The position numbers were made by a program, and so were the translations under genes. A stretch of DNA of 64,000 bases from Nemertoderma westbladi (Eukaryota; Xenacoelomorpha; Nemertodermatida; Nemertodermatidae): the NCBI GenBank assembly GCA_032718475.1, contig JAUCBJ010007700.1, positions 51,063 to 115,062 on the forward strand. Reading direction: 5' to 3'. Shown here piece by piece: positions 32,582 through 43,582 of the stretch (position 1 is its first letter; the number at the start of each line of letters is the position of its first letter). The notes under the pieces were generated by a model. It had not been told where the DNA came from and searched no databases. It was given only the letters and a program-made list of their open reading frames with translations.

Positions 32582-32717
32582 TGCAGCTCTCAAATGTGGC
32601 AACACTAGGTACCGGTAGAACAACTGAATACAATTTGTATATAGCAAACTCCATGAATACTACAGTAGTTCAAATTTCCCGCCATGAAGAATAAGAGCTG
32701 GTACGGTAGTATGTAGC

Positions 32718-32914
32718 GTTAGGTCAAAGTCGAGTTAGGTCCATTTCTTTATTTGCTAACTTTGGATCTATATCTGAATCTTCGGGTCAAAATTTAGATC
32801 CAGTGGCATTAGTATTGTAATGCCAATGTCTATCGATCGGGCCAGGCGGTGAATCCGCCAATGACCCAAATTTAGCAAACAAAGATACGGAACCTACCAG
32901 TACTTGGACCTAAC
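32718..32914. mobile_element. 197-bp hairpin MITE
   Basis: Arms of about 50 bp are inverted repeats beginning GTTAGGTC and containing TTTGCTAA(C/A)TTTGG near the inner end. The loop holds CCAATGTCTATCGATCGGGC. There is no coding capacity, and the target duplication is not clear. Confidence 0.55.
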
Positions 32915-33704
32915 GGTGCACAACCCAGGAGCTCCATACTGTATGTTGAATTTTTGTAAAGTCGAAAATTGTTTAAAAAATGCGGATCTTCTTCCAAACT
33001 CCAGTAATATAAATAGTGCTATCTCAATAACTAAGCAAAATTTTGTAAAACGGATTGCAGATTCGGGTTCCCCATAAAATTTTGGACAATAATCAATAAA
33101 AAAAACGAAAATCATTTTTTTTTTCAAAAACGATGCTACCCCCCCCCCCCCCCCCCCCCCCCCTTAAACTGTGAAATTTGGATTTGGATTGTGAAACAAC
33201 ACGATTTTGTGAAAAAAAAAAAAAAAAAACGTTCAAAAAGGGTGTAAAATCAATGTAGTAAAATCTTATATACAAAGGGGAGAGCCCGGAATTTATCCCA
33301 GGGTGTAAAAATCATGTTTTCTATGAGAAATGAAGCAATAAGTCAGAAATTCCACCAAATTTATAGAGCCACATCATTATGGTTTTTCTTTCACCAAGAC
33401 CAACAAACGGAGACAAGCGCGAAATCGAGCAAAGGTCCGCGTCTACTAACGCATGAATTGTCTCCTTGAGTGGCTTACTACCAACCCTCAATCTACCTAT
33501 CAATATAAAATCACCGGAATGGGGGGGATTGAACTCTTACCCACCTAACTACCATGTACCTTGGGATATCTAAGCCATATCAATAATATTGATAATAATA
33601 TGGGGAATATTAATTGTTATATTAATATTAATTAAAATATTATGATAAAATAAAAAACTTAATGGTAAACTGAAAATGTAAACAAGCGAAACTTGTAACA
33701 AAAA
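32915..33704. other. intergenic, homopolymer-rich
   Basis: Contains a C run (about 33139-33163) and an A run (33210-33229). GGTGTAAAA words occur at about 33241 and 33301. No gene. Confidence 0.4.
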
Positions 33705-34705
33705 TGATTTGGTATCCTCAGCAGTTAGAGCCCAGCATGGACTCCCATAGAGGAGTACTGGAACTTCAGCTGCTCTAAATAATCGGACCTTAAGTTTCCC
33801 ATTAATTCTCGGTGACTTCCAAATCCTGGAAAGCCTATACAAGGCTGCCCATGCCCTTCCCTTACGTATTCGACTTGCTGAGGACTTTCAAAGTTATTTT
33901 GGTATTTTTGGAGTTAACAAAGAGACCAACACTAGAAGCAGCCTGTTCTAATGAACTGAGGAGCCGTTAGGTTCCCTCTAGGAGTACTCCTAAGTCATCA
34001 GCAAAGTCTAGCTCAGTTCGGTACTTGGTAGGATTTCCTTGACTTCTGGAGCCAGTAGGTGGAGTTATCATCACCCCATCATCATTATGATGATCCAAGG
34101 ACATGCGTAGAACATAGTCAACCACAATCATGAACAAGAACGGTGCAAGTGTGTCTCCCTGGAGGACGCCCCATAACACTTCAAATGGTTCTCTGTCACC
34201 GTCAACAGTAGACACAAATGTTGTCGAACCATCGTTTACTGATCTAATTTCTGCAATAATTTCATCAGGAATCCCATATAATGAAAGTATGCTGAACATA
34301 CGTGAGCGAGAGGCTGAATCAAAGGACTTGAAGAAGTCAACAAAGATAACAGCCAGATGCCTGTCTTTCTTTTTTGATAACTCTTCAATTATCCTTCTAA
34401 GTGCCAAAATGGGCTCCATGGTCCCACGACCTTTACGGAACCCATTCTGATTTCCACAGAGTAGTCTCTCAATGGGATCCCTGATGCGATTTAATAGAAT
34501 TCTATTGTATAGCTTTGCAGCAATCGAGATCAATGAGATTCCCCGAAAAGAACCATAGAGTGTTAGGTTGCCCTTCTTGGAAACTGGCACCAACTTATTT
34601 GTTTTCATTTCTTGTGGGACTCTTGTTGTTCGGTACATGTCTACTATGATGGGATAGATGAGCTTTAAACACGTTACGCATCAATGCCTTATCATTATTA
34701 TAATA
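33705..34705 (-). mobile_element. LINE family A, internally deleted copy
   Basis: Highly similar, on the minus strand, to the LINE at 21717-23492. It covers the thumb region (LLYGSPCWALTAEDTKSF) and most of RT (SFRGISLI, GNQNGFRKGRGT, FVDFFKSFDS, DFADDLGVL). About 95 bp after DFADDL are deleted at about 33870-33885, and a further deletion occurs near 34676. Both ends are truncated and there is no (TAG)n tail, so the copy is dead. Confidence 0.88.
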
Positions 34706-34916
34706 CCTGATTACGCCCGTACCTATGTTTACTTTAAAAGTTATATCACCTCTACACGGGCTGACAGCCACGGGCACGGGGGCCTAATCTTTATATGGAC
34801 ATAGTATCTGAATCTGTATGCAGGCCGTAGCAGTTGTAGTTGGAAAGTGCTGTGTGTATAGATGCCGCTCGCGCGCTCGGTCTACAGTGGCGTGGCACTT
34901 AGTTCGAATACTCAGG

Positions 34917-35619
34917 CAGGGACGGATTAAGGGGGGGGGGGGGGGGGGGGGGCTACAAGGGCAGCTGCCGGGGGCCCGTAAGTTGGAAGAAATTTACCGA
35001 ACATTAATCTCACGGATAAACAATTTTTGGCTGTTCAATAAATATTTAGAGTATATCTCACACATATATATATATAGCGCCATTCAGAGCACTGTGTCCC
35101 ATAGAATGTTTAAAGTGTAATGTAATGCTTGAAGGAAAACGTTAGCAAAAGGGTCAATTTAAAATAATTGTAAATTATTACTGTATTGCAATTAACATTT
35201 AATTTTAATTAATTTTATTGTGTCTAATTTATTGATATACTGTACCAATATATTCGTTCCTAAATATAGAATTGATGACTTTTGGATGGTGTAATTTAGG
35301 AAAAAATTATTATTATTTCAAATTTATAATAATAAAGGACTATTATTCGTTAAAAAAAGTAAGCGGAACTCACCGCTTTTTTCATTGATTTTCAATTTAG
35401 CGAAATTCAACTATTTATGTCTATAGTGTTTTCCGGTTATGTTTTTATATCGAATATATTTATTGTTTTATTTGAAAAAAATATCACCAGCGTTACTTAT
35501 TTGTACCAACGCCAACGGGGACCAAAATTTTTTGCAATTGGTTTTCGTGGGGGGGGGGGGGGGCTAGGGGCCCGTAAGTTGCGACTGCCGGGGACCCGAA
35601 AATTCATAATCCGTCCCTG
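34917..35619. mobile_element. hAT-type MITE with 8-bp target duplication
   Basis: The termini are inverted repeats CAGGGACGGATTA (left) and the complement ATAATCCGTCCCTG (right). They are flanked by TACTCAGG (34909-34916) and TACTCTGG (35620-35627), seven of eight identical. Inside each end lie a long G run and GGGGCCCGTAAGTTG, so the structured ends extend about 70 bp. No transposase, 703 bp. Confidence 0.8.
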
Positions 35620-35627
35620 TACTCTGG

Positions 35628-36070
35628 GCTTTTCTACAGAACAGATGACACCAGGGCCTTCCGCTTCCACTAACATTTGTACATTTCGACGTGCGAAATA
35701 TTCAGTAAACCCGGAATCTGTTCCGACTTCAGTGTGCTAAATGCCTCAAATTCCTCGGAGACCGCCAGTAAAAAGAATATACCGTCCATCGAAATTCATG
35801 AAGGAGAGTAAAATTAGATCTTTATCTGATCTAGAGATGAAGCTACTGCTGGACTTGGAGGGGCCGGTTATTCTTTAAGAACAATGACGCTAGTGTTATT
35901 CTCCTGCCTAAACCAGCGGGACTCCTATCTGAAACCCCGAGGACATATCGGCCCTTTCGGAGGATCTCAAATAAGACAATATGCGTGGCCACCTTTACAG
36001 TGTTCGCTTCTTACTGTGTATGATTTAATAGACAAAGGTTATTGATACATAATAGATATGCTGAGATAAA
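35628..36070. other. intergenic, no gene seen
   Basis: A weakly GC-richer stretch without a supported ORF. Confidence 0.35.
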
Positions 36071-36463
36071 TTAATATTATTTATTTAAAATTAATATTAT
36101 TTATTTAAAATTAATATTATTTATTTAAAATTAATATTATTTATTTAAAATTAATATTATTTATTTAAAATTAATATTATTTATTTAAAATTAATATTAT
36201 TTATTTAAAATTAATATTATTTATTTAAAATTAATATTATTTATTTAAAATTAATATTATTTATTTAAAATTAATATTATTTATTTAAAATTAATATTAT
36301 TTATTTAAAATTAATATTATTTATTTAAAATTAATATTATTTATTTAAAATTAATATTATTTATTTAAAATTAATATTATTTATTTAAAATTAATATTAT
36401 TTATTTAAAATTAATATTATTTATTTAAAATTAATATTATTTATTTTAAATTAATATTATTTA
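36071..36463. repeat. perfect 20-bp satellite, 19 copies
   Basis: Nineteen consecutive units of TTAATATTATTTATTTAAAA, identical except for the last (36441-36450), plus a partial unit. Such homogeneity implies very recent expansion. Confidence 0.98.
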
Positions 36464-36784
36464 GGGGAATTATTATTAACTATCCTGGAATATAGTGTCG
36501 TTTAATGATTTGAGGAACTGATACAGTACTTTATTCTCTTTACTCTACTATGTATTCGATGCGGAATTAAGAGATTCATATTCAGTTACTACCATAACCT
36601 AAGTCTAACGTTTAACACTATCTGCTATCTGGGTATATTACTACAGTAGGCCTGTGTGGGGTTACTTTTAGAAATTTTTTAGATCTTGGCTGCTCAAAAA
36701 TTACAATTTTAGTGGTATCAGGGATTTCACGATAAAACATGTTAAAAATATTTTCTATCAATACATCAATTATTTTTGGTGCTA

Positions 36785-37190
36785 TTTTGGCGAATTTTGG
36801 CCCAGGACGAAAAATAGAAGTAAAAAATTTTCAAACTAAACAGTGTGTTTGGTTTCGTTCGTTCGTTGAGTGATAATTCTGAACGTATATGTTTTTTTGA
36901 GGCCGCTGATCACGATGAAACTAGTTATAAATATTTCGGGTATGTGCAAACCCAATTTCGGTGTCATTCTGGTGCCCCAGAACGAAAAGTACAAGTAGGA
37001 AAAATTTCAAACTGTGAAATTTTGCCTTTGGTTTTGTAATTCTGAAGCTATACTGGTTTTCAAAGCCGCTGATAACGATACAATTCGTTAAAACCAAGGT
37101 AACGCAACTATCGTTTTTGGTGTATGTCTGGTGGGACGAAAAATACAAGCAGCATAAAATTTCAAACGGCAAAAATCAAATTTGGTTGGA
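36785..37190. repeat. degenerate ~180-bp direct repeats
   Basis: Successive segments repeat CGAAAAATA(C/G)AAG, AAATTTCAAAC, GCCGCTGAT(A/C)ACGAT and a GGTGT..TCTGGTG segment at about 180-bp spacing. Old tandem repeat, not coding. Confidence 0.55.
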
Positions 37191-37840
37191 TAATACGATA
37201 TTGTTGAGTGTCATATTCGTGATCAGTGTCCCAGAAAACCCATAATGTCATAAAATGAGAATGATTTGGTAATGATTTTTGATTATCAAATTTGTGTTAG
37301 TTGTATTTTTCGTGCCGCACATTGACACGTGTCCAAAAAAACCGTTATCAACAAGGTAGGATATTTTTCATTGTCATATTCGTGATCAACATCCCAAAAA
37401 ATCACATGGTCATAAAATCAATTTGTTTTCGTGGTAATTTTTCATTATTATATTTCCACTACTTCTTTTCTTCGTGCTCCTGGGGCACAAATAACTGACT
37501 TATAACTAATATAACAACATGCCTATTTGTTATATTACACAACTCTTCGATATGTTTGATGTAGAGGAATAAACCTTCCCAATGAAATCAGCACATTCTA
37601 AAACCTCAGTAGCCAAACTGTACGGCCAATTATATACCACTTTTGATAAAAGTGCTACTTGCACTTTTGATGCTAAAAAAATCTTCTAATCGTGCTTTCG
37701 ATTACTAATAATGAATTCAACAAAAAAAAAGCATGGTAGGCCTATGGTTTCATGGTTATACCCAAGTCTTTGAAGGGTGATGTATTTTGTGTAATTTTAT
37801 CAATTCCGAAAGGTGTTGATATGGTATGGGTGCAGGAACT

Positions 37841-37996
37841 CCTCATATCTGGAAAACTACTGGAGATAGTCAATTTTTATTTATCTCATCTGAAAGAAGA
37901 CATAATTTAAGTTAAGTACCTCATATCTGGAAAACTACTGGAGATAGTCAATTTTTATTTATCTCATCTGAAAGAAGACATAATTTTAGTTAAGTA
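37841..37996. repeat. 78-bp tandem duplication
   Basis: Two adjacent near-identical 78-bp units starting CCTCATATCTGGAAAACTAC. Confidence 0.95.
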
Positions 37997-38147
37997 CAAG
38001 TACTTTCGACGCGCCTGACATATTGTTTCAGGGGTTCTATCTAAGAGAAATAACTGGCCCACTAAATTTAGCTAAATTTATTTACTAAATTCACTACATT
38101 TATTTAACAATAAATTTAGGGGCTTTGCAGCAGCTTGGGGGGTCGTA

Positions 38148-38275
38148 TCTATAGTAAAAATATCAACCATCCCCTATAGGGGCTCGAATCCGGTACCAAG
38201 GTTTCAAACTTCCGGTTATCATCAGCCGAGTGTGTGTCCTAAGACCACTGAGCTACCAGGGCGGAAGAAGATTTA
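38148..38275 (-). mobile_element. tRNA-derived SINE, family 3
   Basis: Read on the minus strand: CTGGTAGCTCAGTGGTCTTA (A-box type), then about 55 bp later GGATTCGAGCCCC (B-box type), then AGGGG and a TTGATATTTTT tail. A second B-box plus tail on the plus strand at 38320-38365 (GGTTCGAGCCCCAATAGGGG) faces it. Not a cloverleaf-complete tRNA. Confidence 0.7.
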
Positions 38276-38447
38276 TTCGCTATGGAGTGGGGTATCATTT
38301 TTAGGCCTTTGTACAAAAAGGGTTCGAGCCCCAATAGGGGCGGTTGATATTTTTCGCAGTGGAGAGCATTATCATAATGTACTATAACATATACAGTATT
38401 TATTCGCCGTCACCCACCCCACAACAACAACAACCCCACAAGTTGGC

Positions 38448-38565
38448 CGAGCCTTAGCGAACTGACACTGTGAGGGAGGTGAGTCAATAATTAGCAAATA
38501 CTGTAGTTTTTGTAGTTTTTGTCGTCGTTATTACGACTTTGTCGGATTTAAATCTGTCGATATAC
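38448..38565. repeat. interspersed repeat R3, copy 2
   Basis: Matches 26690-26850 through CCTTAGCGAACTGACACTGTG, GTCAATAAT, TACTGTAGT and GACTTTGTCGGAT. Confidence 0.6.
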
Positions 38566-39649
38566 ACATTTCCGGGTATATTCCGGGCTCCGGTGTTGCG
38601 GGAAGTGTCAACTTATGCAAGGGAGTAGTCAGTTCGGCAGTTAGTGGATACGTTGTCTTTATACGCAGTTTCAGTTAGTACCAATAAAACAGGAGTTAAT
38701 AATGCTTAGAACAATAATATGTATTTTAGTCTTAATTGCAATATTTATAAATGAACTGGCAGACTGGTAAGAAATAGTAGTCACTTTGAGGAGTGGTACT
38801 TGCCGGGGAACTAATTAATATACCGTTAGTCATAAAAATCATCTACAACAATTATGTTATATAATCTGGTAAACCAATGATGAATACAATTTAAGAATTT
38901 AACCAATCACAGGGCGAGGAGTCGCACTTTGCAAATATAACCAACAACAGTAAGCTGACATTGTAGTTAACTGTTCATTATGAAGCCTAGCACAGATAAA
39001 ACTGTAGCCATGGTTACCGTTTACCGTTCAGTGTATAAGTAAAGGGCCATCAAGATGGTTCTTAGATTCAATGCGCCGCAATTTTTCGCAAGTTTTTGTC
39101 ACGTGCTGCGCGAATGCCCCATTTCGTGTATTTAATAGGCCGAAGGCCAATGTAATTATATAAGTTACTTTATGGTGAAGGATGCAATATGCCATTGCAT
39201 AATAACATCTTGCATGGTATATCATATACAGTACGTACATACTGCTGTATCAGTGGAGTACCCCGTTGTGTACCATTCGGGTTTAACATGATAACATGGA
39301 GGTTTTCCTCCTATCTTATCTTCTGCCAGCAGAGGCTGGGAATACAAAGGTGTAATCAATAATAATGATTAAGCGCGTTTATTTCCTAAGCTCGCTCGAC
39401 GTACAACATACGACAGACTATTTCATATGTAGTTCATATTGTTAGTGCATTGCATTATTCATAACACCACTCCAGTTTCTGTTGTGTAGCCAACACAAAC
39501 ACAGTAGATACTGTAGAATAGATGTTAATTCAGAACAGGAAACTACTTATTACAAGTAAAATAAATTAGCGTTTTTTTCCCGTTGACACTGACGATAAAC
39601 TGAAGTGTCGTGCAAGTGAGTGACACCAATCGATGTTAATAATACATAG
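38566..39649. other. intergenic, no gene seen
   Basis: No supported ORF or recognisable element. A few tens of bases downstream, at 39663-39690, AAAACTCTATTTG pairs with its complement across a small loop. Confidence 0.4.
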
Positions 39650-40640
39650 GGGTCGTAATGATAAAACTCTATTTGATTATAGAGTTTTATCAAAAGTGGA
39701 AGAAAAAGGAGTAGGCCGACTTTTTAGAATAATTATTTATTACATGGGAAAAAAAGTAGACCTTTTTTTCACTATTCTCGAGGCATTTTATTTACCGAGC
39801 GTCAGAGAGATTAACAAGGGTCGAGAGAATATTGCGGTCGAGACAATTTACGTGCAAACCTTTTCTACGTCAATGCTCTTTCAACACATTTAGTCAAATT
39901 TAAGAAATTCCACCAAAAATATTTTGTTTTACTTTTTTCGCCGTGAAAAATAGTAAAATCAATGCAATCCTATGGGTTACTTTTATTCCTTTGAGAAAAA
40001 GTAACCAATAGGATTGCATTTATTGATTGACTTTTTTTACATTTTATTTGAAACTTTTTTCTCCCGATTTTGGTTTAATTTTGAGCGAAAAAGTAACAAT
40101 TTAAGAATAATGAATTTTATTTCCTAGATAATATTTTTGGTAGAATGTTTTAAGTTTTATTACATGTGTTAAAAAAGCATCGAAGCAGAAAATGTTAGTA
40201 CGTAATTTGAGGAAAATCCATGCGCACACTTAATAGTTATTGAAACATGAGTGTCTGCAAGGTAACTCCAAAACGGAACTCTATATCCAATATTGGTTTA
40301 TGTTGTTAAGCGGTTCTCTAGTTACGTAACAAATATTCGAGAACACTAAATTATTTAACATTGAGTAAGGCAGCATCGGGAGTTGAAGAGTTCAGTAATT
40401 TGTATCGCAGTAACTATGGAAGCAATATAGTAAAATACTGCAATTCAATTTATTTTGTAACACTATATCTCCCTATCTGTTATGAAGGAATTGAGCAGCA
40501 AAAAAGTTCAAATTTAAGAATAAAATTATGTATTACATGGGAAAAAAACGTAGACATTTTTTTCAATATTCTCTCAACCCTCTACGAACCTCTGTGGTGG
40601 TGCGCGGTAAATAAAATGCCTCGAGAATAATAAATAATGT
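39650..40640 (+). repeat. R1 repeat, copy 2 (uninterrupted target)
   Basis: Same orientation as the copy at 19619-25176. It contains GAACACTAAATTATTTAAC, GTAACTATGGAAGCAATAT and, across the position of the 4.55-kb insertion, an unbroken CACTATATCTCCC. Palindromic sub-blocks (ATTCTCGAGGCATTTTATTT and complement) occur at both ends. Confidence 0.75.
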
Positions 40641-40701
40641 TCGACTTTCACATGTAATACTGTAATAAATAATTATGTATAAAAACATACTGTAATTACA
40701 A

Positions 40702-40990
40702 CAGCTTGGTCTAGTGGTGACATTCCTGGGCTGCCAATTAGGAAGCCCTGGTTCGATCCCTAGATGGGGGCAGCACTGTTTGCGCGCAGTACTTTTAATG
40801 CTGCAGCCTAGCCCAACCCTGGCTTTCATCCTTCAGTGGTCGATAAATGGGAACCAAAGCAACTTGGGAAACAGAGTGGAAGGGTTTAATATGAAAGATC
40901 ACCCATGGTGGTGAACAGGCATTCCTTTGGGAAACAGAGTGGAAGGGTTTAATATGAAAGATCACCCATGGTGGTGAACAGACATTCCTT
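40702..40990 (+). mobile_element. tRNA-derived SINE, family 2
   Basis: The head GCTTGGTCTAGTGGTGACAT and the B box GGTTCGATCCC resemble a tRNA-Glu/Gly type promoter. The body contains TCAGTGGTCGATAAATGGG. A ~62-bp tail segment (GGAAACAGAGTGGAAGGGTT...) is directly duplicated at about 40867-40990. Confidence 0.75.
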
Positions 40991-41039
40991 GGCTTACATA
41001 ATGAGCCTAAAATAATCTCCCATTCAATACATAATTTAT

Positions 41040-41237
41040 TATTTAGTAGTACTGTACATGCGAAAAAGGTATAATTTTTTTCACTATTCGCGAGGCATTT
41101 TATTTGCGAGGTTAAAGAGTCGAGAGAATTATTGAAAATAAATATTCTGCGTTTTTTTTTCTCCATGTAATACGTAATTTTATTCCTAACTTGGTACTTT
41201 TTAGTTGCTTAATTCTTTAATAAAAGATATAGCGATA
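41040..41237 (-). repeat. R1 repeat, inverted copy 3 (left part)
   Basis: On the minus strand it reads through the insertion point of the 20239 element without interruption (TATATCGCTATATC, then GAATTAAGCAACTAAAAAGTAC). It is itself interrupted at 41238-43580 and resumes at 43581 (TAGTGCTACAAAAGAAATTG). Confidence 0.7.
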
Positions 41238-43580
41238 TACTGTAGGCTCATTCCATTCCAGTGCGGGACATTCGTACGACTTTTTGTGCATACTTTAGCA
41301 CTGTACATCAAGAAAATGAACTAAAATAATATAATGCTTGTGTTTCTTATAAAAACCAATTATCGGTTCTGTAAAAAAAAAGTAGTTTGGAAACCTGCAG
41401 CAGTCTATGTCTCAGAATTATTGCTTCAAAAAATTGTAAAGTGCGGGACGCCTACGAAATTGAAATTCTCAACTGTCAAATTCATTGCTAAAGTTCAGCG
41501 AATTGGGTAAAGTTAGTGTGAAAACTTTCGTTCCGTGATGTTCCTAGATATGTAGGGAAAATAAATTAGCCTTTAGTAAGATGGTAGGTAACTTCAATGA
41601 AACAGGGGAGTAGTTTAAGTGCAGCAAAGACATGTAAAGTGTGGGACAATTCACTGTAAAGTGCGGGACACGTGCGATTTTATCATTTATAAACACATTA
41701 AATCGTTAATTATTACATTATTCCGACTAAATCAGTGATAGATATTAACTTGTCAGTGAGATTGCCACATATAATTTGAACTTAAAGATGAATGACAATG
41801 CAACTAACCCTAACCAAAATACTAAACCTAACCTACCAAACTTAGTTGGTCCTGTAAAGCCCCTTACTACTGCGTTTTGATACATGTATACATGTATCAA
41901 TTCCACTGGAGGTCCGGCCTATAGTACAGTGCAAACTGCACAGTAGTTATGAGGCGGGTGGGGGGGGGGGGGGGGGGGATTATTTATAGATATAATTAAT
42001 AGGCCTCCAACAAATAGGCTGTACGGGCTTTAATACGCCATTCCAGCATTCCAATATTGCGATACGTAACGTAACACAAAGTTTAACAAAGTTTTTCAAC
42101 GAAATTCAGGTTGTGCTACATATTTGGAATCCTTGCATCGCCAGCTTTCTAGCAGTACCAAGTAACAGCTATCAGAAGAAGAATAACTGCGGTGTAACTG
42201 GTGCAATATCGAGGGAGACACTTTTTTAAAGGATCTTCGATTATTCTGGGATCCAATAATGAAATCAAACTCACCATTGGAAAAGAACTTGTAACATTTC
42301 ATCTTCAAATTACCTGCGTTGTTTTTAACTACCCATATTATCTCGTCTATTTTTCCAATTATTGTACAATTTAATTGATATAGAAAAACATGTACGACAT
42401 AATTAGCCTGCTAAAAATACTTTCGGGTGACCTGGTCCAAGTAATGCCCATTACTCCAATTGGTAGTAATTATTGGTCTGGCGATAAATGAAAGAGAAAT
42501 ATAGTCATGGGGGCTGAAATCTCGGCATTTGCAGTAGGCTATCGGTTGTCGGCTGTCGGCTGTCAGTTGTCGGTTGTCGGCTGTCGGCTTTCGGTTATCG
42601 GCTGTCGGTTGTCGGCTGTCGGCGTAACGTTTACACTCCCATTTAAGTGCGCTGTAGGCCTAATGTAATACAGATTAGATAGCCAGATTAGACCTGGAAC
42701 TGTAGTGCACCCATAAAACCGTTATAGTAGCACCATGTAAGCGTAAGGGACTGAATGGGAGCTTTGCAATAGGCCTACGCACCAGCCAGAGCCAGGAAGA
42801 GGTTAATGGCAGGCCTACAAATAGTATTCAGAGTATAAAAACTAATAAAAATAGGAATTTAAATTTTGAGGATATTTACTGAAATATATGTGATCTTCAT
42901 GAATTTTTTTATAGTGTCTTAATATCAGAGATTGATATGAAGTTATTATGTCTGTTATGATTATTCCAGTTGAAGTTCTTCCATCTAAATGCACGCTTAC
43001 CCTACTTCCTTTGATATTTCTACTTTTTGTCCCGCACTTTACGTAAAGTGCGGGACACCTGTTTACCACATAACACGAAACACCACAAACAAACAAAGTA
43101 CCCCAGATTAATGGTACATATATTTGTGCTTTGCAAACGACATAACATCATTCTACTATAATACTGTATGTCTATCTTGTACAAACAAAATATGGTGTTC
43201 AGCGTAAAGTGCGGGACATTATGATGTAAGCAGATTATGAGTTCTGAATTTTTAGACACAACGTTGTTTTAATTGACAGCAAATGATTTCATTGGAAAAT
43301 ATGATTGTTTTGCTTCGAAAAGTACGTTGCCTTCTGCCTAAAGCTACTCATAAAACGCGGTTGTCATATTATGCACTCAGTTAACTGTATTTTTGCAGTT
43401 TGAGAGGCAAGGGCGAATAACACCAGATTTCAGAAAGTTAACGAATTTTGAAGCGGTTTTTTGCATTAAATTCGTAAACCGCACCATATATTGGTTCTGA
43501 AAATTGATATGAGAAGCAATAATTCAAGTTTTTCAAAATTGGCACTGCGGTTGACATATGCATGGAATGAGCCTGTAGTG
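41238..43580. mobile_element. 2.34-kb TA-flanked TIR element with repeated GTAAAGTGCGGGAC
   Basis: The left end TACTGTAGGCTCATTCCAT and the complement of the right end CACTACAGGCTCATTCCAT match at 16 of 19 positions. TA flanks both sides (41236-41237, 43581-43582). Deleting the element and one TA gives GCGATATAGTGCTAC, which matches the R1 copy near 20231, so the borders are well supported. Inside, GTAAAGTGCGGGAC occurs five times on the plus strand (one with a single change) and once inverted, forming a perfect 28-bp palindrome at 43029-43056. It also holds TGTCGGC repeats (42540-42625). No transposase ORF. TA duplication suggests a Tc1/mariner-like mechanism. Confidence 0.72.
42540..42625. 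repeat. 7-bp microsatellite-like array
   Basis: About twelve units of TCGGCTG / TCGGTTG with point changes. Confidence 0.9.
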
Positions 43581-43582
43581 TA

